From Silene latifolia (lineage: Eukaryota > Streptophyta > Magnoliopsida > Caryophyllales > Caryophyllaceae): DNA of 64,000 bases. A program made the translations under genes and the position numbers. The notes beneath the pieces are model-generated. The model worked only from the letters and a program-made list of their open reading frames with translations, had not been told where the DNA came from and did no database searches. Below are positions 11,150 through 21,450 of this stretch, piece after piece. Every line of letters begins with the position of its first letter. Position 1 is the first letter of the stretch. The DNA lies in the NCBI RefSeq assembly GCF_048544455.1, contig NC_133534.1, positions 86,395,637 through 86,459,636 of the forward strand. Direction: 5' to 3'.

Positions 11150-11835
11150 ATTGAATTCGTCATTACGCCCGGTTAGAAAAACCGTTTTAACCTTTGAAAA
11201 ACGGTATGCAAATCGAAAAGTGAGAATTAAAATCGTCATTACGACGGCTTAGGAAAGCCAAATTTGATTTCGAAAACGAGATTTGAAATTTGGAAAGTTG
11301 CGCGGGTTGAAATTGTCATTACGACGGTTTGAAAAATTGATTTCGAATTTGATAATTCGAGGGTAGAATTCGTCATTACGATGGCGTAAAAAGGTGCTTT
11401 GGGAATGCAACAGTCGGCGAGAGACCGAGGTTTGAAACGGCCATTAGGACGACGTAAAAGGGTATTTTGAAATGGCTTATGAAAACCAAGGTTTGAAATC
11501 GTCATTACAACGGTATAAAAAGGTGCATTTGAAATGGTTATAAAAAACCGGGTTTTGAAATGGCCATTATAACGGCATAAAAAGGTGCTTAGAAACGGTT
11601 GTAAAAACTGGGTTTGAAAATCGTCATTACGACGGCCTAGAAAGGCGTGTTGAAATGGTTATAAAAAACCGTATTTGAAAATCGTCGTCACGACGGCCTA
11701 GAAAGGCGTGTTTAAAACGGTTATAAAAACCGGGATTGAAAATCGTCATTATGACGGCCTAAGAAGGCGTGCAATGGTCGGGAAAAGACCGAGGTTTGAA
11801 ATGGCCATTATAACGGCGCAAAAATGTGCTTTTGA
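11150..11835 (-). repeat. Tandem array 2, about 11 copies, ~58 bp period
   Basis: The plus strand repeats ATCGTCATTACGACGGCCTA followed by AAAGGCGTGTTGAAATGGTTATAAAAACCG-type sequence in degenerate form. Cores occur near 11155, 11232, 11311, 11369, 11439, 11493, 11552, 11611, 11670, 11731 and 11789. The CGTCATTACGACG core is close to a palindrome. It directly follows array 1 but has an unrelated unit. Confidence 0.75.
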
Positions 11836-12277
11836 AAGTTTTAAATGACACGGAAGGACTTATGATCAGGTAGCACATAAGCACTCACAGTTCATTATAT
11901 TATGCATTATGCTGACACGGGTTTTGACTTAAAAGGGTGGGTTACACACCGAGCAATCAAACCCCGATTTGCGAGAGGGATACCAATCCAAACAAAATGT
12001 GTAAGGAGGGTGCCCTAGCCTCGTGCTCGAAAGTGATGAAAGCTCTTTGACGAAACAAAAATGTGTAACGTCAACGGTATGGTTGACTCAATTGGGATTC
12101 GAAACGCGAGGATGAGAAAACTCACGCCGACGGGACGAGCCAATTGGTCGATAAAGATTAGGTTGTGGGCCCGGACAAGGAACCCGATTTATGACCGTAA
12201 TATCAATTAATGCACTTTAACCAAGACCACGTTCGAGTTTCACCTCTAAGGATCACAAAGACACAAGTGCCCTAGTT

Positions 12278-12295
12278 TCCCCAATGGAGTCGCCA
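12278..12295 (-). other. Primer-binding site of Tat-1
   Basis: On the minus strand it reads TGGCGACTCCATTGGGGA, three bases after the LTR end. Tat-2 has TGGCGACTCCACTGGAGA at the same place. From established knowledge this resembles the tRNA-Arg-type PBS of Tat/Ogre elements; the exact tRNA was not checked. Confidence 0.7.
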
Positions 12296-14321
12296 AACTG
12301 TGGACATGGGCCACGTCTCGGTATGCGGATCTAGGCCGAAAGCCGATCTACGGTCGCGGGCCACCTGCACGCCAAGCCAAACTGTGGACGTACAACAGTC
12401 TTTTGAAAGCCACACTCGGCGGCGTAAAATGCTTTCGACCGGATCACTTTAGATCGGTCGGTATCGTCTCGGTAAAGGTCTCAAAACGATTAGAGATGTT
12501 CGTAGTTGTCACCAAGCATTTGTGAGATGCTTGGAACCCGTTCGAATCCACTTTATATCTAGGTCAACCAAGGCAAAAAGCGGTGTTTGACATAGGTACT
12601 AAAGATAAGGAGTCGTCCCCCTTTTAGCATTCTATGCCTAAAATGAATCTCGTACGCCCTGGATAAGGCCATCCACTATCCAAAGGTTCTGAGTAAGGGG
12701 TGAGGGTACGTATTGGGAAGCCCTTTAATCGGACACCCAATCCCGCCCGCGTTAGCGGCCTCTACTGATCGATCGTGGTTGTTTAAGTGCAAAAGTTGAT
12801 AGAACAGCGTAAATGCATGAATGCACATCCAAAAGTGTTAATCTAACATGTGAGCTTTCGAAGTTGGTTTGTTAATCCAAATATCAAGCATAAGATGTCA
12901 AGTTGGATTTAGATTGATTTACATGTGAGAACAGAAATTAAACATCCATTTACCAAATTCGGGTTATGATGCTTAACACGATCCATTTATTGAAAAAGGG
13001 TGTCAAAGACAAAGTGTAAAAAACATAAGCTTCTCAATATGATCCGTCATGTATTCGGATTAACCGTAATCGGGATCGTCCTGGACAAGTGCTAAAAACG
13101 AGGCAGAACAGTGCCAGGCAGCCCCTTTAGGGCGCGAGCCTATTGACGATAGTAGGGGCTCTGCCCAGGTTTTGAAATGTAGAAAACAGGCGGCCTCTTG
13201 GGGCGCGAGCCATGAGCCGACCTAAGGGGGTGTCTCCTGGTTTTTGAAAAGGTTGTTTAAAACCGTATTTATGATTAAATAATTTGTAAGTATTGTTTGC
13301 ATGACTCGGAATAATTACTATTGTGTTAGTAACATTCGTTGTCAGATTTTCATATTTGAAAAGTATAGTTTAGAAGTAAAAATGTAAAATACTTGATTTG
13401 AACTAATCATGTTAAGTTCATTTCTTTGTAATTAGTCAAGTTTGTCATCGTACTCGGATTAAACCGACATGGTATAAAGAACCAAGGATGATTATGAATT
13501 ATGACTAATATATTTACAAATGTAAACAATTGAGAAAAATGCTAAATAAAAGAAAAGGGTGTTAAAATACCCATTAAAATGTAATTAACCAAATATATCA
13601 CCGAGTCACGGAATAAACCGCCATGGTATAAAGAAACAAGGATGATTATGATTTATGGTTAAAAGGTTTGTTATAGAAATGGTTTGAAACATTCGAAATG
13701 GTAAAAACCGTAAAAGGAAAGAAGTAAAAATAAAAGAAAGTGTTGAAGGAAAGACAAACTCAAACACGTTTGAGTCTGACCTGGGCACCCCATTGAGGCG
13801 CGAGCCACCTTGCACAATAAGGGGCTTCTGCCTCAGGCCAAAACTCAGTTTTTGTTCGTCTAACCTATATTTTTGTTCGTCTAACCTATATTTGAATCGT
13901 GTTATGCATTGTTCATGCTTATAGACTCATAAAAACAGTAAATACATGAAATAAAGTGAGTTGTTTACACCCTCAAACTTACGTGTATGATGTTTGCGAC
14001 ATAGACGACTTTAGAGACAAGTTTTCTCGTAGCGACTACTCACGATCAAGAAGTTTAAAAAGAGTGCCTTAAAAAAGGATTTTGTTTTGAAAATGAGTTG
14101 AAAATATGTTAATTAAACATGTTGATTAATGAATTGAGTTGGTCAAATGGGTCGGTCGAATGCACGACGACGGTACCAAACAATATGTGTAAGGCTTGTG
14201 TTTACGATCGGTAGGTCGTAAACACGTGTCGATTTTGTGACTTAGGAAGTCGAGTATAGAAGTTTAAGGGAGATGTGAGGGGGCGGACTCTCGCGTCAAG
14301 AGTGTGTTGTGTGATGGTGGG

Positions 14322-14329
14322 TATTTATA
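14322..14329 (-). promoter_or_regulatory. TATA box in Tat-1 LTR
   Basis: It reads TATAAATA on the minus strand in a CTATATAAATACCC context, well inside the LTR. Assigned by position only. Confidence 0.45.
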
Positions 14330-14624
14330 TAGAAATTTGGGATGGTAGGTCGGTCGATTTTGCTTGGAGGCTAAGGAGACACCCCATTGAGGCGCGAGCC
14401 ACCCCGTCACTCAATGAGGTGTACTGTCCCTTTCACAAATTTGGATTTTGCATTTGTTCTAACCAATGTTTTGTTGGTTGTGATTTGTGGTCTTTGAGGT
14501 TTGCTTAGCCGTGTAAGCTTCCTCTTAGGTGATATTTGGGGTAGGTATTTTGTGTCTTTGACTCGGGTTTGACTCGTGTGAGTCGGGATTTGAATTTCGA
14601 GTCGGTTTTTGGCTCGGTGTCAGT

Positions 14625-14945
14625 TTTGACTCTAATTAGGGTCATTTTAATGGAAATGACATGATAAAGACATTCATGGCATTATTTTTGACATTCGAGA
14701 TTAGGGTTGACTCGGTTGACTCAGGTTGACTCGAGTTGTCGGTTTTGGGTCCGAAGACGGTTTTAACTCTAAATAGTGTTATTTTAATGGAAATGACATG
14801 ATAAAGACATTCATGGCATTAATTTTGACATTCAAGATTTGGGTTGACTTGGGTTGACTCAGGTTGACTCGAGTTGCTGGTTTCTGAGTCGGTATTGGGT
14901 CCGAAGACGGTTTTAACTCTAAATAGTGTTATTTTAATGCAAATG
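14625..14945 (-). repeat. Direct repeats in Tat-1 LTR, 3 copies
   Basis: The block GTTATTTTAATGGAAATGAC with flanking GGTTTTAACTCTAAATAGT occurs near 14630, 14760 and 14915 (spacing 130-155 bp). GGTTGACTC-type short repeats lie between. The copies are nearly identical for long stretches, which suggests recent internal duplication. Confidence 0.65.
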
Positions 14946-15095
14946 AAGTTAGAAAACTTTTGAAATCATTTTTCATATTCGAGTAGTGCATTAAAACGTC
15001 TCATTTATAGCCAATCCATGCACGCATATCAAAAACACGTTATAGTCCGATCATCATCGGGTGGTTTTTGGGAGGTGCAGATACTGGGTATCTAC

Positions 15096-16465
15096 TGTAA
15101 TACTACGGTTTTTCATAAGCTAGGTACTCGACCGAGTAGAGCCTACTCGGCCGAGTAGTGCTAATTGTGTATTCTGTTTTGGTTTTGCCGAGGAATACTC
15201 GGCCGAGTATGATGAATACACGACCGAGTAGAGGATACTCGGCCGAGTATACTCTTTACTCGACCGAGTATCAGGTCTTGCGAGTAATATTTCAGCGGTT
15301 TGATGCGGGAGTGCTTAGGGTTATTTAATATTAAGAATAAGTTTCTAAACGTCATTTCAACCCTAATCATTTTACGATTTCTCTAATCACTCCCTAATCA
15401 TTCCCTAATCCTCCATTGTGTGTGTGCAATCATCGTAGTTCTTGCATTCAATCCCTCATTCTACTGTTGGTAAGTCCTTGTTCTCCATGTCATTCATGTT
15501 CTTCTAGGGCTTGTCTTTATTCATGAATTGGGGGAAATGGGGTTTTACAGTTAGTGATTAGAATTATATGATTGTTGTTGTAGGTGACGATGTGGTAATT
15601 GTTATGCATTTGTATGGTTGATTGCAGCGTAAGCGAATTGCGAAAAAAGTAGGGTTTCCCTACTCAGTTACTGTTAATTGATTTAAGACTGTGCTAGTGT
15701 TGTAATTGTTGTTATCTGCTGATCATTGGAGTATGGGTGTTGTGATGGCGGTGGTGATGTGGTTGTGTTGTGATGGTTGTGGTGTTGTGACAGCTAAGAT
15801 GCTGTGTGTGTGATTGTGGTGGAGTCACTTGTGGGAGTGGCTTCACAACCTAGTTCGCCCTCCATGGAACCCGTCACGGGAGGGGATGTGCACATTAAGG
15901 GACAGGGATTGTTAGTCGCTCGTTGATGAGCTGGACTAGGTGGCGATGGGATGCGGTCACCCACTGGCGGTGAGGATTACCTGTTGCGATGAGTAATCTG
16001 GCAGGGCTACACACTTCGGTGTGTAGTCGGTTACTGTGTGTGATCGGGAGACAGGGGATGGAGGATGATCAGCCGGTTACGTTGTTTGTTTGTCTTATCT
16101 TGATTGAACGGTACTGACCCCGTTGTTGTTGTTTTGTAAAACCTACGATGATCCATTCGGGGATGGTGAGCAGATTATGACAGGTAATCCAGATGTTTAG
16201 CTACGGGACAGTCATGGGGAGTCATCACTCGAGTCTAGCTTCCGCCGTCAAGAGACTTAGCTTGCATTCTTTATAGCTGTTAGACCTTTCACAGTTATAC
16301 TTTGGTTTAGTGTTGGAAACATGTAATCACTAACTCTTTATACTTTAATAAATGTTGTTAGGAATTGGTAACTTTGATATACTAACCTCGGAAAACCGAG
16401 ATGGTAACAGCCTTTCATGCTAGGGTAGTCCTTGGTAAGGTACCTTGGTATGAGGGGGTGTTACA
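15096..16465 (+). repeat. 5' LTR of Tek-A
   Basis: It starts TGTAATACTACGG and ends GGGGGTGTTACA directly before the PBS. The first 200 bp carry about eight near-palindromic CTCGACCGAG / CTCGGCCGAG motifs (15127-15272). A TATTTAATA box lies near 15323. Confidence 0.9.
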
Positions 16466-16468
16466 AAG

Positions 16469-16481
16469 TGGTATCAGAGCC
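16469..16481 (+). other. Primer-binding site of Tek-A (tRNA-iMet type)
   Basis: TGGTATCAGAGCC lies three bases after the LTR. It is the standard initiator-Met PBS of plant retrotransposons. Confidence 0.9.
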
Positions 16482-18252
16482 GACGATTCCGGCACCTAAA
16501 GCAAATGAACCCAATGAACTTAGAGAGTCTAAATAAAATGAACCCGAGGAGAGTTGTTTGGAGCTACCGCAAAGACTTGGGAGACGTCCCGAAGTCGCAT
16601 TAAGGCCCTTACGATCTCAAGCCGGTCACATGGGGGGGAAACTGTTGTATGTTTGAGTCATGTGAGTTTGATACCTATAGTTTGAATCTTGTGCATGGTT
16701 GGATGAAATGATGAAAGAAGTGGAATGTGATAGTTGTTGAAAGATGCATCGAGGATTGTTGATGTTAAACTTTGAGCATGAATATGATGGCATGTTTAGT
16801 GTTGGAACATGGTAAAATATGAAAGGTGAATTGTGAATTTGTATCTGATTGATATTGAGCATGAATAATGTGATCATGTTACCTGTTTAATACAATCTTG
16901 AGCATGAAGTATGGTAGTGGTACATGTGCATGTGAACATGATGATGTTAATGCTTGATTGTTGGTAGTAGCATATGGTTACGGGCAGGTGTCTATATGCA
17001 TGAACGTCGTGTCTAATTTTCATGTGAGTATGATAAGAGTTCAGTTGTGTACTGGTTTCTTGAAGTATTGAGTTGTTGTTGTTGCCTTATGTATGTTCAA
17101 ATTGTTTTGGTTTAGGAAATTTGATTTGTATGATGATCGATTATGGAAGGGTTGTCTTAAACCTGTCATAAATCGATTTCTGGAAATTATATGGTTATGA
17201 TTCCAAGTTAAGGTGATAGCTTGTCTTCTTACGATTCTAACGATAGGTCACACGCCCAAAACGACCAAGTAACGAGTGAGATATGATGCTTTTCTAAAAA
17301 CCGGACGATCTTGAGAATTGTGTTGGTACTCGACCGAGTAAGGTAATACTCGATCGAGTAAGGGCTACTCGGCCGAGTATTCCCAATACTCGACCGAGTA
17401 ATCCTCTGTGATAATTACGTTCGCTTCTGGAGTCGAAAACTCGGCCGAGTAATATAGTTACTCGACCGAGTATCCTGTACTCGACCTAATATGCTATGTA
17501 CTCGATCGAGTACTTCAATGGGCGGTCATTTTGAGTTGGTAGTTATGTTCTTACGGTTGTTTTGAGTCGTAGGGTATGTATACATGTATGTTTTGAGTCT
17601 TAAAGCGTTCTTTTATAAATGTGACGGTTTGGATACGTAAGTTACCAAAGGCTATGACAAGGAGAATTCCGGCTTGTGAAGGACATGTGTTGGGTAAGGA
17701 AGACATGTGTTAATATGGTTGTGAGGGATAGTGGAAAAAGAAAAGGGAGGAATGATGAGCTAATCAGGGTAAGGAACATGTTGGTGAGATATGGTGAGTG
17801 ATATAGTCGTGTGTTGAGTAACATAAAAGTCAGTGTTTGTGGGTAAAAGTGATATAAGTGTAAAGAAATGGGAGGATGAAAGATCGAGATGAGGGATGTG
17901 AATAGTGGCAAATTGGGATGTGTAAGGATTTATGGAGGGAGACGGTTAGGAATGTGTTACTTAAGGATATATGTAATGATAGGTTGCTTTAAAGGGATGA
18001 AGTAGAGGGGTATATAGTGAACGTAGATAGAGTTATGTCGCGACGTGGATTTGTAGATAGTGACCGAGTTTGGAATTTAGAATATCAAGGGGTGAGTCTG
18101 GTGTGTAATTCTCTGGAAACTAACGGTATGAGGTAAATTTTTTTTGGTTATCTAGAGATACGAGAGGGAGATACGACTAATTGAAGACTAACTGTTAGTG
18201 TGTGGACTTAATGGTGACAAAGGTGAGTGAGAAGCAAGATGAGAGAGAATAA
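16482..18252 (+). other. Tek-A leader and possible gag relic
   Basis: No long ORF is present. A leader array of CTCGACCGAG / CTCGATCGAG motifs lies at 17325-17515. A short frame near 17655 (MTRRIPACEGH...) sits where gag would start by analogy with Tek-C, but I cannot align it. Cop-1 ends this segment. Confidence 0.5.
17325..17515 (+). repeat. CTCGAYCGAG palindromic motif array (Tek-A leader)
   Basis: About eight copies of TACTCG(A/G)(C/T)CGAGTA occur with irregular 16-40 bp spacing. Tek-C has the same type of array at the same place in its leader (50812-51080). Confidence 0.8.
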
Positions 18253-19526
18253 TGAAAGAAATGTAGATTCATATACATTATAACATACTCTTATATGTCT
18301 AATAATTTGTCATAAAATTAATAACGGAACTTATGCATGCAAACAATAAAATGAATAGAGGAGAAATCATGTCCTTACATGGTAAATTTCGGCTATTAGG
18401 GCACAAGAGAGATCACCTTTCTCTTCTTGTTCTTGAGCTTATTCCAATGGAAGAACAAAGATCTAAGAGTAAGATCTCTCCCTAAGTATTATACCCAAGG
18501 CTCCTCTTAATTTAATTAATATTACAAAACTAGTATAATATTAATTATAGTAGAAAAATGGAACCAAAAATATTTATAAACACTTATGTTATTTTCGGTT
18601 TTTAGAGAGATGATGAGGAGGATTTTATTCTCTCTAAAACTTGTATTTTGGATGAGTTGAATGAATGAAAATAATACACTACCTTTAGTATATTATTAGG
18701 CAAAATTTAAAGAAAAACAATGATCACTTTTCTCTTCTCAAAACCGTGTAAGAGGAGGCAATAGGGGAGCCAATGCATGAAGATTTTGTTCTTCACAAGG
18801 AACAATAGCCTTGCATGGCTAGGTGGCTTTTTAATCATTGTGTTTTCCACTAATTACAAATAACATATAATTAGCTTAATCTCTTCTAATTTTCGGCCCA
18901 TATGATAATATGGAATCCATATTATTTTTGTCAATTGTCTATATGTTACATGTCACATGTCACATATATTTGTTATGTAATTTTTATCATATTAAAAATC
19001 AACGTATTAATAAAATACGTCACATACAAAAATTGACTTAGTAATTTCATAATTACTTGTGCCAAAAATATTTTACCATTTATAAATCACAACAGATTGT
19101 ATTTATAACAGTTCATTCAAATTTAATTGTTACATTAAACAATTTATTTCATCCGAGTAATTATACAATTTAATTACTCGATCGTATCTTATTTAATCAC
19201 ATTTCAATATGATACGTAAATTTTACTTCCAAAATCGTCAGTCAATTTTCAAGTAATTTAATTAACTCGTAACATTATACGATTAATTAAATAATCAATT
19301 AAGAGGGTTGCCCTTTAGGTATGACCTAGGGGTCAATCGATCACCACCGTCACACGACAAGTAATGTCAAACTCTAGTAAGCCAATCATTACCGATATAT
19401 GTTGACCAGTTTGACAAAAGAATAATATTACTTCCCAATTGTATTCATTTTAATGAGACTTAAACATGTGATCATCATGATCAATAGTTGTGATCGCATT
19501 ATTGTCGGAGGACACATATTCCAACA
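18253..19526 (-). repeat. 3' LTR of Cop-1
   Basis: The plus strand runs from TGAAAGAAATG to ATTCCAACA. It matches the other LTR base for base over the first 900 bp as far as I compared. About ten small differences cluster between 19160 and 19430. Confidence 0.9.
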
Positions 19527-19540
19527 ATCTCCCACTTGTC
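19527..19540 (-). other. Polypurine tract of Cop-1
   Basis: The minus strand reads AAGTGGGAGAT immediately before the 3' LTR, a classical copia PPT. Confidence 0.75.
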
Positions 19541-21049
19541 CTCGACAAGTGTGCGTCACCAATTCTCTTGTACTATTACTATCTCCCACTCAATGCAAGG
19601 TGTCTTTCAGGTCGTACTTGCAAGTGATCATATCGAGAGTGGTTTCCTCGATCCGGAGAATAAGCGATTGACCGGATTTAACCACTCGGATACCTTCCGA
19701 GCGTGGCCACGCATTTCCGATTCATTACTCCTCGAGTGGCCCCGAGATATTGTTTTAACCCTGACAAGGGGGTGGACAATTCCTATCGCACTCATTCCTT
19801 CGACTAGCCACAGCCATCATAACCCAAAATATGCCCATTTGACCCCATTTACGAAGGTCGTAGTAACACAAATCAAAGTTAATCAAACTGTGCCATCTTA
19901 GGTGAATAGTCTTTAGTCAAAAAAATCGACTCATTAGAATACTATAGCAGCTCTCGCCACGACCAGGCTATATAAATTTGCGAGAACTCTATAAGCGGTC
20001 ATAAGGCCCGACAAGGTGTTCATAACATCTGCCTATGTGATCGACTAGTCATCTCACATGACCGTATGGCACTTGAACTTGCCATCAATCGCATCACACT
20101 CTAGTCACTTCGAGACGTCACCTCATACAAGTGACTATGGGCGAATACTATGCTAATCCGTGTTCACTTTAACGGGATTCAATTGTCTCCACAACCCGTT
20201 TGGATGTAACAAAGTATAATAAAAGAGTTTTAAAAATAAAACTCGAACGACAAATGCGATTATCACACATGAATAGTCAATGCCCGATTACTATTTCATG
20301 TTCTATAATCTGATTTGATCTTGTACGTAGTTGTTTATTTCAATTCAATTGAAATGACATGACTCATCATGTTTAGCCTTTGAGAAGGCTTTGGTTAGTA
20401 GGTTTTATCAACTTCTTGTACCTTACTCAACCTTACTACATATTCGTTTTCCTTTGTAATGTATACATTTGCATCACAACACTTTTTGAGTACGTGTCGA
20501 GATCCAATCAAGACATAGGCCCTCTTAGCCTAAGAATAGCTCCCACTTGTTTTCAAAGTGTGCGGGACTCATCCTCTTGCACATCTCATGATTGCAAGTG
20601 TACTCAATTTCCGTTATATATATATCTCTCATTGTTCTTTATTGCCTAGAACGATTCTAGAAAATCTACTTCTTAATTATCATAGCCACAATGGTATCTT
20701 AACCATCCTAATGTGTTTTGATTATGGTTTTGTCGGAAACCATGCGCAACCTCAATTGTCAATTGTCACTTGTGTAACACCCTTACACAAAATTGCATCA
20801 TAAACACTTTGCTTTACTTCCTTAATGCTTCATAGCACTTAAGGGTAATCTTTATATACTAGGTAAAGATTACTTAAATTCGATTTTGAAAACAATTTAT
20901 CATACTCAAAGTATATGAAGTGTTATACATCATTACTCATTTAATTGATCCGGCAGCGGAAGCAAATGGAATCAATCAAATATGTTCGATTTAATTGAAC
21001 TAGTCATGAATCTTATCAACATAAGACTTCTTATTCGACGCTAATATCA
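19541..21049 (-). other. 3' non-coding region of Cop-1
   Basis: This region, on the minus strand downstream of the RT relic, shows no sense ORF. Plus-strand frames at 19536-19901 and 20380-20649 are antisense to the transcript and have no recognisable content. The stretch from 19527 to about 20330 resembles, from memory, the long 3' untranslated regions of some plant copia elements. Confidence 0.5.
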
Positions 21050-21450
21050 TGTGGATTTATCTTCATAAATCCGGATATTCAAGATGTATTATAATACTCC
21101 AAAAGTCTTAAATCATTCTCGATGATCAATATGTCATCCACATATCGGACTAATTAAAATTTCCGTAACTCCCACTAAACTTCATGTATAAACACAACTT
21201 CTCGACATATCGAGAAATGTTTTATCACATGATCCAAAAATGTTGATTCCAACTCATTGATGTCCTACTTAAGACCCTCTCTTAAGTTTCACATTATCTT
21301 AGGATTGCAAGAATCTTCAAAACTCAAGACATGTATTGAATACATTCCTTCTAATTGAAGAAGTGGGTTTTAGATTCACTTGCTATGTATTTCATAACCT
21401 CATAATGAAACACAATCCCTAAGAAGATCCAAATAGACTTAAGCATTTCA
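21050..21450 (-). pseudogene. Copia reverse transcriptase relic
   Basis: The minus strand at 21144-21121 encodes YVDDILII, the Ty1/copia RT catalytic motif, preceded by a readable YMKFSGS-like segment. Further upstream are segments resembling IRILLAIA..HYD and the VYM...EGF region. The segments are in different frames with several stops, so the gene is dead. This places the element in Ty1/copia independently of the LTR ends. Confidence 0.7.

Larger units (their letters stand above)
9931..12277 (-). other. Tat-1 5' leader
   Basis: A long non-coding leader between PBS and gag, as is usual in Tat/Ogre elements. It holds two tandem arrays (annotated separately). The flanks at 9931-10440 and 11836-12277 have no recognisable coding or repeat structure. 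Confidence 0.6.
7783..15095 (-). mobile_element. Tat-1: Tat-lineage Ty3/gypsy element, 5' part only
   Basis: In transcription order (minus strand) it comprises an LTR (12299-15095 plus the final base at 32923 beyond Tek-A), a PBS, a leader of about 2.4 kb with two tandem arrays, a reduced gag and the start of a Ser/Glu-rich spacer. Ath-1 interrupts it at 7782/7783. Its pol and 3' LTR are presumed to lie left of the window. Assignment to Tat rests on the PBS type, the long leader and the GKL.PIGPTPD...YHQGKGHDTE.C gag motif shared with Tat-2, which has the diagnostic second RNase H. Confidence 0.75.
12299..15095 (-). repeat. 5' LTR of Tat-1 (2.8 kb, last base displaced to 32923)
   Basis: The minus-strand LTR would begin TGTAGATACCCAGTATCTGC. 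Its first base (plus-strand A at 32923) is separated by Tek-A, which inserted one base from the LTR edge. It ends CCATGTCCACA beside the PBS. It contains four GGCGCGAGCC motifs (13131, 13202, 13797, 14391), a direct-repeat cluster near 14625-14945 and a TATA box. Confidence 0.75.

Noticed and set aside
10620..11835. Regular repeats resembling a CRISPR array
   Set aside because: Units are degenerate, there are no unique spacers between identical repeats, no cas-like genes are present, and the DNA is plant retrotransposon leader.
19536..20803. Plus-strand ORFs of 80-120 codons in Cop-1
   Set aside because: They are antisense to the element and have no recognisable motif; length is compatible with chance.
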